The notes beneath the pieces were generated by a model. That model was not told the origin of the DNA. It made no database searches and worked only from the letters and a program-made list of their open reading frames with translations. Of a stretch of 9,315 nucleotides of DNA, positions 1 to 6,881 are shown piece by piece (positions within the stretch are counted from its first letter, which is position 1; each line of letters begins with the position of its first letter). Origin of the DNA: Gammaproteobacteria bacterium UBA6968 (GTDB taxonomy: Bacteria > Pseudomonadota > Gammaproteobacteria > Pseudomonadales > Azotimanducaceae). The translations under genes and the position numbers were made by a program. Location: positions 8,143 through 17,457 of the forward strand of contig DJYW01000056.1 in the NCBI GenBank assembly GCA_002450255.1, read 5' to 3'.

Positions 1-55
1 GAGATTTCTCTGAGATTTCTCAGACGTCTCTCAGATAGCTCTCTCTAGCTTCTGC
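1..55. repeat. Degenerate 11-bp tandem repeat at the left edge
   Basis: Five consecutive 11-base units can be laid end to end: GAGATTTCTCT, GAGATTTCTCA, GACGTCTCTCA, GATAGCTCTCT and CTAGCTTCTGC. The first two differ at one base and the later ones drift progressively. The units are rich in GAGA/TCTC half-sites, so each can fold on itself weakly, and AGACGTCT at 22-29 is a perfect palindrome across units 2 and 3. The array may continue beyond the window. It lies just downstream of the small membrane-protein gene. No T-run follows on either strand, so it does not look like a terminator. Function unknown. Confidence 0.5.
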
Positions 56-87
56 GTATCAATCGACCATTCCGCCGGACCTAGCGC

Positions 88-291
88 TCACTCGCGGGTA
101 ATCAGTCGCGCGATTTTTCCCCACTGCCACATGACAAACCCAGTCAAGCCCATAAGCGGGAAAACCACGTAAAGGGTAGCGAAACGAAAGTCGGGATCAT
201 CCGCTAACGGCGAGTACAAATATGCGCCAAGAATAAAAGCAGCGAGGATATGCAAGTAGCGTATGAGACGGCGTAATCCATGAATTTTCAT
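88..291 (-). CDS. Small two-helix inner-membrane protein (67 aa), unknown function
   Basis: This short gene encodes a 67-residue protein with a basic N-terminus (KIHGLRRLIR), a hydrophobic segment at about residues 12-28, a short polar acidic loop (residues about 29-36, with ADDPDF) and a second hydrophobic segment at about 38-57. It ends in a basic tail (GKIARLITRE). By the positive-inside rule both ends should face the cytoplasm with the loop in the periplasm. The ATG at 291 has a good Shine-Dalgarno GGAGAG at 297-302, five bases upstream, which supports a real translated gene. The organisation resembles small membrane proteins of proteobacteria that carry a YSP motif in the loop, but I cannot name a family or function. 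It stands alone: about 1.15 kb of gene-free sequence lies upstream and a tandem repeat lies downstream. Confidence 0.7.
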   Translation of the reverse strand: MKIHGLRRLIRYLHILAAFILGAYLYSPLADDPDFRFATLYVVFPLMGLTGFVMWQWGKIARLITRE

Positions 292-1446
292 AAAAACTCT
301 CCAGGTTAAACGAATATGCCCAGCTTGCAGTGCCGATAGCGGATATCAGAACAACCGCAAGTGCATCTGGCTAGGAGACCAGCTCATTGAGGAGCGGTGT
401 ATTTATAGTCCAAACCCCATCGGATTATTAGAAAACCGTTAGTTTCGAGCAGAAGAGTTGATTAGAACGAAAGGCCGCCGCAACCACCCTGTTTGTTTAA
501 TCGACTGAGAACCACTGGCAATCCAACTCACTGTTCAGTACACGACGACACGCTAGACCAGAAAGCAAAGATCTTGAACATCGTCCGACCAAGGCTTGCT
601 ACCGAGCGTCGGAATGACAGACATTGAGCCTCGATGTCTAACCCAAACGTTCATAAAACCTCTGTTTTGAAGCGCGGAAAAGTACGATAAGGAAAGCGTG
701 TGGGAGCATTTTAGGATTTGCGATGACGGCCCTGTTCAAGGCATCGGCCGTTCCGACTTTTCAGTCCGGTTTTGGCACATGAAGGGCTACGACCTCTCTA
801 AACAAGTCTGTTTTACAGTCCAACCATATAATGTCTTGGAACACGCCAACAAAACCAACCTGCCTGCTTGCAGCTCAAACCTAAAAAAACGAACCATACT
901 TCACACGAGGCGCTGGAACGGATTTGCCGTTGGCTTTATCTGAGAGACCAACGGAGTGAATCACTTTCAGACAAAGATCGGTCACGACCCCTTCTTAAGG
1001 GTTTGCTAATAGTTTTAGTGGCATGTCTGTGGTGCAGGCCATACCAATCGTTAGATCGACTGTGATTTTTTATACGGGGATTTAGCCAATCAGCCACCAC
1101 TCTTCGAGGTTTAAAATTGGCCTTAATACTGCCCTGGTCATAAACCACGGCAGAATCTCGGGTGTCCTCCGCACTGGTGTAGGGCGCGAAGATAAGGGCG
1201 GGTAGGCTTGGTTTCGCCTTTTTTACAGGGCCGAATCCAGAGAAAAGTGCAAGATTGTTGCAAACAAAACCTAGTCGGCCTCATTCCAAAATTCACTCCT
1301 ACCGGATTGGGTTTGGATCGATTGGGCTGCGTTGAGGCCCGATTGAACACGCCACTATTGATTCTAGTCTTTGGAACCCGTCAAAAAAATGGCGTTTACC
1401 GCAATCGCTACCACCGACCCGCCGCTATCAATTGGCTTTGAAGGAC
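292..1446. other. Gene-free stretch of about 1.15 kb
   Basis: No open frame here resembles a known family or has a convincing start. The longest is a stop-to-stop frame of about 115 codons on the minus strand (936 to about 1283). It lacks an ATG and has a chance-like composition. Visible structures are the Shine-Dalgarno of the small membrane protein (297-302), a near-perfect inverted repeat at 619-639 (AGACATTGAG, one base, CTCGATGTCT, with one G-T mismatch), a small CCCTT/AAGGG hairpin at 989-1001, and an A-run at 1383-1389 that is a possible terminator of the esterase gene. The rest may be eroded former coding sequence, but no parent gene could be identified. Confidence 0.5.
1383..1412 (-). 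terminator. Possible weak terminator of the esterase gene
   Basis: Read on the minus strand, a sequence containing a short GCG-GTAAA-CGC stem is followed by seven consecutive T residues (the A-run at 1383-1389). It lies about 35-65 bases beyond the esterase stop codon. The stem is short and can only be lengthened with a bulge, so the T-run is the main evidence. Confidence 0.3.
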
Positions 1447-3138
1447 CTACCGCTTGCCATTCACATCAAACTGAGAAAAGAAATCCCAAATGAGGTCGTT
1501 GCTGGTTTGCCCGGCAACGCTAAAATCGAACCAAACGTGACCGCCGCCAATCACTTTGTAGTGTTCGACGGCAACACCGGCGTCGCCGCCGGTGTACTGA
1601 TAACGCTCTATGGTCACTCCATTATCCGTCGTACTGCTAACAATAGGATTGGTATTGGTGTTATTAAAATTCACCCAGTAATCCAGTGTCGATGTGACCG
1701 AGTTGTAATACTCACCGCCGGTATAGGGAATCGTGCCGTCACTGGTGCCATGTATTTTCATAACTGGCATGGGATGACTCGGTAACTCTCCAGAGTCCAA
1801 CATGGCGCCTGAAACCGAGCCAATTGCCGCAATTTGATTGCTTTTATGTGCGGCCAAGCCGTAACTCATCATGCCGCCGTTGGAGTAACCCACCGCATAA
1901 ACTCTGTCTGTGTCCACGCTGTAATCAACCGCTAGCTGGGCAATCATGGCTTCCACAAACCCCAAATCGTCAACATCGCTTTTGTTGTCAGCGGAAGCGA
2001 CTGATGGATTCCAGTGCGGTGATCCGTCCAATAGCGACCCCTGCGGATAAACCACAATGAATTTGTTGGTATGCGCCGTGTGGCGCATATTCGTTTCGGC
2101 AAGGAAATAGTCAGCGGTGCCGCCGAAGCCGTGAAAATTAAAAAGAACCGGAAACGCTTCGGTGCCGTCATAAGTATTGGGCACGTACACAATATAAGAC
2201 CGATCCAGACCGCCATGTGCAATTTCTTTATTAATCGCGCTCGCGGCGGCCGCCACTCTGACCAATGCAAACGTCCAGTATCCTTCGGCATAAGCAACGC
2301 TCAGAGTCATATTATTGGCCGTACTCGCGACCACTTCGTAAACGATTGACTCTGGCGCATCGAGGGGACTGCTCAACTCATCGCTATCGCTGACCACTTT
2401 CGAAAGACCCAGATAGGCGCCAATTCCATTCAACGTGATTGTGCTCGCCGAACTGTCAAACACATAAGACGCGCTATTGCGCCCGTCGTGGGGGGCAACC
2501 GGTGTGGCGCAACCCGCGGCGGTGGCCCCCTGCCAGGGCTCTACCCAGGTTTGGCCACCCGGCACGTTAGTAAATGAACCATCCGTTCCGAATCGAAAAA
2601 CGTCATCAAACAGACAGCTTCGTTCGGTCACTGTCGCGGCACTGCTTGCAGAAAAAGAATAGGTCCCCTCATTTGGTCCCGCACCAAAGGCGCGATCAAT
2701 CGGCGCAAGCGTCCAGTCGCCGGCAAGTTCCAAGTCCATATTCGACGCTTCACCAGCAGTGGGTGTCACCGTGATTGAGGAAGAAGCAGCGCTGGCCCCG
2801 GCGCTATTCGTGGCCGTTACAGTACAGTCGTAAGCAGTGTCATTAGTGAGGTTCGATACGGTGATTGGGCTCTGCGCGCCGGTATTCGATTGCGAACCTG
2901 CACTGGCGGCACAGGTCGCCGCATAACTGCTGATTGCTGCGCCGCCGTTGCTGGATGGCGCTGTAAACGCGATTTCTACTGTGCCGCTACCAGCGGTAGC
3001 ACTGCTAATCATTGGCACACCAGGCACATTTACTAACGGTTGCATCATCGGCGTGCCGCCACTGCCGCCACCGCCTCCGCCACAGCCAACCAAAGCACTT
3101 ATAATTACTGCGAAGCATGCTCTGCGGCGGACTGCCAT
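1447..3138 (-). CDS. Secreted lipoprotein esterase: FN3 domain, beta-rich domain, PHB-depolymerase/LpqC-type alpha/beta-hydrolase
   Basis: This is a 563-residue exported esterase. The ATG at 3138 is chosen over an upstream in-frame start at 3291 because it has AGAGG at 3146-3150 and opens directly into a lipoprotein signal (basic MAVRRR, hydrophobic core, lipobox LVGC with Cys19). A Gly/Ser tether follows, so a lipid anchor in the outer membrane is likely. A fibronectin type III-like domain spans about 32-127 and a beta-rich domain about 133-296. The hydrolase at about 302-555 resembles Esterase_PHB/LpqC (COG3509; related to CE1 feruloyl esterases): oxyanion motif HGFGG 336-340, nucleophile Ser419 in GYSNGG, probable Asp467 (HGTSDG) and His534 (GGGHVW). 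All triad residues are present. Substrates may be polyhydroxyalkanoate, acetylated or feruloylated polysaccharide, or small esters; the sequence does not decide. The middle domain resembles modules in marine secreted enzymes (recalled, not searched). No operon partner is adjacent. Confidence 0.88.
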   Translation of the reverse strand: MAVRRRACFAVIISALVGCGGGGGGSGGTPMMQPLVNVPGVPMISSATAGSGTVEIAFTAPSSNGGAAISSYAATCAASAGSQSNTGAQSPITVSNLTNDTAYDCTVTATNSAGASAASSSITVTPTAGEASNMDLELAGDWTLAPIDRAFGAGPNEGTYSFSASSAATVTERSCLFDDVFRFGTDGSFTNVPGGQTWVEPWQGATAAGCATPVAPHDGRNSASYVFDSSASTITLNGIGAYLGLSKVVSDSDELSSPLDAPESIVYEVVASTANNMTLSVAYAEGYWTFALVRVAAAASAINKEIAHGGLDRSYIVYVPNTYDGTEAFPVLFNFHGFGGTADYFLAETNMRHTAHTNKFIVVYPQGSLLDGSPHWNPSVASADNKSDVDDLGFVEAMIAQLAVDYSVDTDRVYAVGYSNGGMMSYGLAAHKSNQIAAIGSVSGAMLDSGELPSHPMPVMKIHGTSDGTIPYTGGEYYNSVTSTLDYWVNFNNTNTNPIVSSTTDNGVTIERYQYTGGDAGVAVEHYKVIGGGHVWFDFSVAGQTSNDLIWDFFSQFDVNGKR

Positions 3139-3164
3139 ACGCGAACCTCTGATCTTAAACCGGT

Positions 3165-3193
3165 ATTTAAATATAGTAGGCGGTTGTTGTGAA
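3165..3193 (-). promoter_or_regulatory. Candidate sigma70-type promoter of the esterase gene
   Basis: On the minus strand TTCACA (3188-3193) is separated by 17 bases from TTAAAT (3165-3170), within an AT-rich patch. The -10 box lies 26 bases upstream of the chosen ATG at 3138, leaving room for a short leader with the AGAGG ribosome site. The boxes match consensus at 5 of 6 and 4 of 6 positions. This also supports the downstream start, because the alternative start at 3291 would lie upstream of the promoter. Confidence 0.35.
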
Positions 3194-4003
3194 CCGTAGT
3201 TTATCGACCTGACCCAACCTATTCCCCCGTTCTGCCGCCGCTTCTTTAAGGTCACTCTCCGAGCTAAGCGGCTCCGGTTATCACCAAGCACTGGGTTTTA
3301 CGCAGCGCTCATTTGATCTGACCGATAGGGCAACAATGGCGGGACTGCCGCTTCAGCTGAATCGGCAGCGGGCCGTAGGCCAATGCGAATACCCACCTTG
3401 CGCATACCAACGCAAATAAGGGCGCTCGTTATGATCCATTTCTAAACAAGCTATTGGTTAGAAACGAATCACTCATAGCGATTTACAAAAAGCCGTTCCC
3501 AACCAATCCAAATCCAACTAAATATCCATCGCAAGCTGGACGCTGTTGCGCATCTTTATTTACCCAATACTAGACTGTCTCTCTATGCAGTGATTGAAGG
3601 CAGAAGATCGATGGGAACACCGCATTTTCGCATAACAAAGCAATCTCACCCGACGCACAAAACGATAAAAAATCTGCTCACAAACACGCACCCATTAAGC
3701 AGCGACAATAAGCCGATCATCCCACAGACGACGCTGCATCGAGAGACGCGAGATTAGACAAGGCGTTTACCGACTAAGTACCGGTTTGCCATAGGCACTG
3801 ATCGTGAACGCCGTAGGGACTTAAGCCTAACCCACCTCCCGCAGCACCAGCCTGCAGGCTCTAGCACCCGGGTTATCTGGCGTTTCGTGAGCGCACTTTT
3901 TCCAAATACACGATAAATTCGTCAGAGTTCGGGCCTAAACTTTCAACGTGATCCCAAACTGATAGGGCACGTTACTAGTTTGTTAGCTAGCGTAGGCCAT
4001 TTT
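3194..4003. other. Gene-free stretch of about 0.8 kb
   Basis: No supportable gene. Frames are short and broken on both strands. Notable items are a perfect 12-bp palindrome AGCCTGCAGGCT at 3849-3860, flanked by two direct copies of AGCACC, and a short minus-strand open frame at 3873-3971 (about 32 codons) that looks protein-like but matches no family I know. The right end must have held the promoter of the now-dead glutathione S-transferase, but no clear boxes were recognised. Confidence 0.45.
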
Positions 4004-4690
4004 ATGCTCAAGCTTTATACAGTTAACAAAACCTATTCATCGTAGTCGATGCGTCCGTGGCTATTAATGCGGGTGCTAGACATAGAATTTGTCGAAGAAC
4101 TGGTGCTATTAGACGGCTTCAAACGCTCATCGCGCTTTGAGCAGACCATGGTGTCACTCCATCCTGCCGCTACCGTTGTGGCATTGTCCCATAACGATGT
4201 CGTTGTAGCAGACGGCCGCAACATCGCTGAGTATATCGCTGGGTACATAGCTGAACCTTTCCCAACCGCGCGAGTCCGGCCGCAAGATCATGCCGAAAAT
4301 GCTTTGCCCGAGCGATAGCGGCCGAATTGCACTCTGGCTTCAGGATTATTCGCAAGCACTGCGCGAGGAATGTTGGTCCCGATCTAGACCAGGTTGACGC
4401 ACTTCTGCTGCTTTTGCACGAACAGCTGCAAACAGGATTAGATCACATCGAGTAGATCCTTCTGCCACATATTACAACCAACGGCTTTTTCTTTGATTAC
4501 TTTTCGGCAGCAGACGCCTTCTATGCGCCTGTTATGACCCGACTCAAAACCTATGCATTGCTTATCTCGGACGACTTTGCCGACTGTCCGCAGCGCGTCT
4601 TAAACCGCCTCGACGTTATAGCGCAATACAAAGAAGCGGTTACCGAAAACATCTTCGTCCCGTTTGACGAACCCTATCGTGGGCCAGCTG
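4004..4690 (+). pseudogene. Glutathione S-transferase pseudogene (two nonsense codons plus 1-bp deletion)
   Basis: The remains of a cytosolic GST can be followed across two reading frames. The ATG at 4004 opens with MLKLYTVNKTYSS, then TAG at 4043-4045 where GSTs of this group carry Trp in an SSWS-RPWL motif, so TGG to TAG is the likely change. The frame continues through RPWLLMRVLDIEF, the SHNDVVVAD strand and IAEYIA of the thioredoxin-like N-domain. Inserting one G after 4306 restores A-L-A-R-A-I-A-A-E and joins the helical C-domain (AAELHSGFRIIRKH), which now lies in another frame. That half has a second stop, TAG at 4453-4455, then resumes with the GST signature DYFSAADAFYAPV and TRLKTYALLISDD. 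The right end is approximate, set from the usual 200-230 residue length. It lies opposite to its neighbours and converges on the MBL pair. No full-length protein can be made. Confidence 0.88.
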
Positions 4691-4808
4691 ACCGGCCGTG
4701 TCATGGAAAGGCCGAGTTTATGAAGCACCAAGCAAGCCGCGTATGCATGTCTTTATCCGCGAACGACGCCCACAAACCGACTAAGCCCTGCCCTAATCCA
4801 TTGCGACG

Positions 4809-5801
4809 TTATCTGACATTCGGTTTTTGCAATGGTCCCGGAGTGTAAACCGGCCAGCCATATGCACGGGCACCCCGACCCACGCCGTTCATCACAATAA
4901 AGTCAGCCGCCACTTCAATCATTTCTCGGCCATTAATCAGCGCTACGATTTGCAATGCCTGAGTTAATGTCGAAACCGACATTTGCAACGGTCGTTCATG
5001 CGGCCGATAGTTAGCGCGTAAACGATAATCCATGCCTGGCGTTGCTTGCATTTCTATTCGTCCGCCAGCAATCCATTCGACATTTTGCTTATCAGCAAAC
5101 GCGACCAACCGCTGCAAAGACGCTTTATAGGCAGCAAAGTCACGTATGACCAAACGGCCTGGATAGAACGTGTTGCCCGTAAACAAAATGTCTGACCAAG
5201 GGTCATAAATCGAAACCGCGGCAGCGCTTAAGCCGGGCGTTGCTATGACAGCCAGACTTCGATCACCTAGATCAATTGACGCTTCCGTGACAGCGCCACT
5301 GACTATGGCCGTTGGCGACTCCAAAACCACTTCCATCCCAGCCAAATTAGAGGGGTCTTTAAACTGCGACAAACCGCCTAGCTGCGACTCATCGTCGCCC
5401 AGCGGCAGTACCACCAGCTTAGCCAGTTTGGTTTTATTGGCAGATTCCCACCGCCCGATAACCCGCTTCACTTTTTCAAAGATTGGAAAATACTCGGGTT
5501 CAGCGGTAGCACCCGTATCTAAAAGAATGGCTGTATCGGTGCCAAACAACAAATACATGAACGGGGCTTCCCAGTGAATGGCTGGATTTTGCCGCAAAAT
5601 ATAGGTGTGCTCGTTATAACGGTGCACCTGCACGCGAACATCAGTGTTCGCTTTGGCGGAAATGCTCCCGTGAATCCAAGCAAAGCGCATATTGCCCGGC
5701 GCAGGTTCGTCGTACTTGAACGTGGTATCGGCAATAGCCGTTGTAGAAACCAGAAGCGCGGCGCAAACCAGACCGAGAAGAGAGACTTGCAAACCTTTCA
5801 T
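4809..5801 (-). CDS. MBL-fold pseudoenzyme, paralogue of its upstream neighbour, all metal ligands lost (330 aa)
   Basis: The ATG at 5801 opens into a Sec signal peptide (MKGLQVSLLG, hydrophobic core, AIA before D25), so the protein should be periplasmic. It is colinear with the upstream MBL protein: over residues 41-105 I count 39 of 65 identities by eye, and IYDPWSDILFTGN, FYPGRL and RIEM..TPGMDY are recognisable. Every metal-binding position is substituted. The HLHGDH segment is GDDESQ (135-140), TPGH is TPGL (Leu191), TGD is TGN (Asn210) and NNH is GGR (Arg248). Hydrolysis by the usual metal-dependent mechanism is therefore not expected. It starts one base after the upstream stop (TAG-T-ATG) with only a weak ribosome site, so translational coupling is likely. 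The frame is fully open, which argues for selection as a partner or regulatory subunit. A young relic not yet broken is the alternative. The C-terminal tail from about 290 diverges from the paralogue. Confidence 0.85.
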   Translation of the reverse strand: MKGLQVSLLGLVCAALLVSTTAIADTTFKYDEPAPGNMRFAWIHGSISAKANTDVRVQVHRYNEHTYILRQNPAIHWEAPFMYLLFGTDTAILLDTGATAEPEYFPIFEKVKRVIGRWESANKTKLAKLVVLPLGDDESQLGGLSQFKDPSNLAGMEVVLESPTAIVSGAVTEASIDLGDRSLAVIATPGLSAAAVSIYDPWSDILFTGNTFYPGRLVIRDFAAYKASLQRLVAFADKQNVEWIAGGRIEMQATPGMDYRLRANYRPHERPLQMSVSTLTQALQIVALINGREMIEVAADFIVMNGVGRGARAYGWPVYTPGPLQKPNVR

Positions 5802-5802
5802 A

Positions 5803-6774
5803 CTATGGATCCGTTGTGTAAGCCCAAGGGATTTCGTTATAGATGAGGAAGTCATCGTACTTGTAAATCCCAGGCTCTTTGATGACTTTCGTGGCTTCAT
5901 AGGCCTGCCCTAGCATGTCTACCGTCATTTCCATGGGCGGCTCGTTAGGCTGCCAGGTTGTGCCGATGGGATAGTCAACTGTCGGTGTATCGGTCATTTC
6001 GATATGGTTATTCACGAGCGCCGAAATAGGATAATCGTTAGCGATTTTGTAGATGCGCTGAATGCTATCGACCCATGCATCCCAGTCTTCCAGATATAAC
6101 CGTCCGCGATAGAACATATCACCGGTGTATAGCAAGTCGGTCCACTCATCGTAGATCGCAATTTCCGATCCCTGATGCCCCGGCGTCCCGGTCACTAACA
6201 TCTTTCGTCCGCCGAGATCATACTCAAGTAGTTGCTGCGGGTAATTTTCGAAGCCCCAAAAAGCCATCATTTCCTCGTGGGTTAAACCAACTAAGAGCGT
6301 ATTAGGGCGATCTACAAACTGATTCCATGCAGCAAAGTGATCGCCGTGTAGGTGACTGTTTGCAACGATGAGTTGGACTTTCTGCTGGTGCTTCTGCTCC
6401 CAGGTGGCAATGATTTCATCGACCACTTCACGTAGCGGGAACAGCACCGGAGAGGCCGTCGACCCCTGGTCAATCAGCATCGCAACCCCATTACCGAAAA
6501 ACACGTACATGAACGCGCCTTCGTAATTAATGGCTTTGTTCTCGCGGAGAATGAAAGTGTGCTCGTTGTATTCGTGTACTTGAACTGCGGCGTCGGTATT
6601 GTCCATAGCCGACTTCGATCCATGAATCCATTTGTCTGGGAAGCTGCCCACAGCTGCGGCTTCCGAGGAAAAATCTATTTTTGCCGCCACCAGCGAATAC
6701 GCAATATCGACTGCGAGCAGTCCAGCAAAGATGGCGAGCACCGGGAGGATCTTGTTGGAAAAATCATGTTTCAT
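5803..6774 (-). CDS. Exported metallo-beta-lactamase-fold hydrolase with intact metal site (323 aa)
   Basis: A predicted di-metal hydrolase of the MBL superfamily. The N-terminus has a basic start and a hydrophobic segment at about 9-31, giving either a signal peptide or an uncleaved anchor, so the catalytic domain should face the periplasm. Metal ligands are complete: SHLHGDH (His141, His143, Asp145, His146), TPGHQGS (His200), TGD (Asp219) and NNH (His257). The ATG at 6774 has AGAGG at 6782-6786. The substrate is not evident. It lacks features that would place it confidently among class B beta-lactamases, glyoxalase II, lactonases or alkylsulfatases, so only the general hydrolase call is safe. 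A HupE-like gene lies 107 bp upstream and the ligand-less paralogue begins one base downstream. Signal peptides on both make a shared periplasmic complex possible. Confidence 0.88.
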   Translation of the reverse strand: MKHDFSNKILPVLAIFAGLLAVDIAYSLVAAKIDFSSEAAAVGSFPDKWIHGSKSAMDNTDAAVQVHEYNEHTFILRENKAINYEGAFMYVFFGNGVAMLIDQGSTASPVLFPLREVVDEIIATWEQKHQQKVQLIVANSHLHGDHFAAWNQFVDRPNTLLVGLTHEEMMAFWGFENYPQQLLEYDLGGRKMLVTGTPGHQGSEIAIYDEWTDLLYTGDMFYRGRLYLEDWDAWVDSIQRIYKIANDYPISALVNNHIEMTDTPTVDYPIGTTWQPNEPPMEMTVDMLGQAYEATKVIKEPGIYKYDDFLIYNEIPWAYTTDP

Positions 6775-6881
6775 CGTGCAACCTCTAGACGTGCCAATCC
6801 CAAAGCCCTACTCCGCAGAAAACGGTCGTAACCGCTCGCATGGACACCACTGTAAGCGACGCTGCAGTCGAGCGTTAACCT

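Noticed and set aside
698..943. Plus-strand 81-codon frame with a GTG start and an AAGGAAAG upstream
   Set aside because: No recognisable protein features. The purine-rich stretch alone is weak evidence.
936..1283. Stop-to-stop open frame of about 115 codons on the minus strand
   Set aside because: No ATG, no ribosome site, no recognisable family. A frame of this length is expected by chance a few times in a window of this size.
1432..1785. Plus-strand 117-codon frame opposite the esterase 3' end
   Set aside because: It is antisense to the catalytic domain of a clearly real gene and has no family features.
3139..3291. Upstream in-frame start giving a 614-residue esterase
   Set aside because: The 51 extra residues are basic and unstructured and would bury the lipoprotein signal. 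The downstream ATG has a ribosome site and a candidate promoter.
3873..3971. Short minus-strand frame (about 32 codons) whose translation looks protein-like, ending VYLEKVRSRNAR
   Set aside because: A stop lies immediately upstream and the GST start is only about 30 bases away, so there is no room for a parent gene. No family recognised.
5802..5900. Upstream in-frame start giving a 363-residue form of the second MBL protein
   Set aside because: It would overlap the first MBL gene by about 100 bases and place 33 polar residues before the signal peptide.
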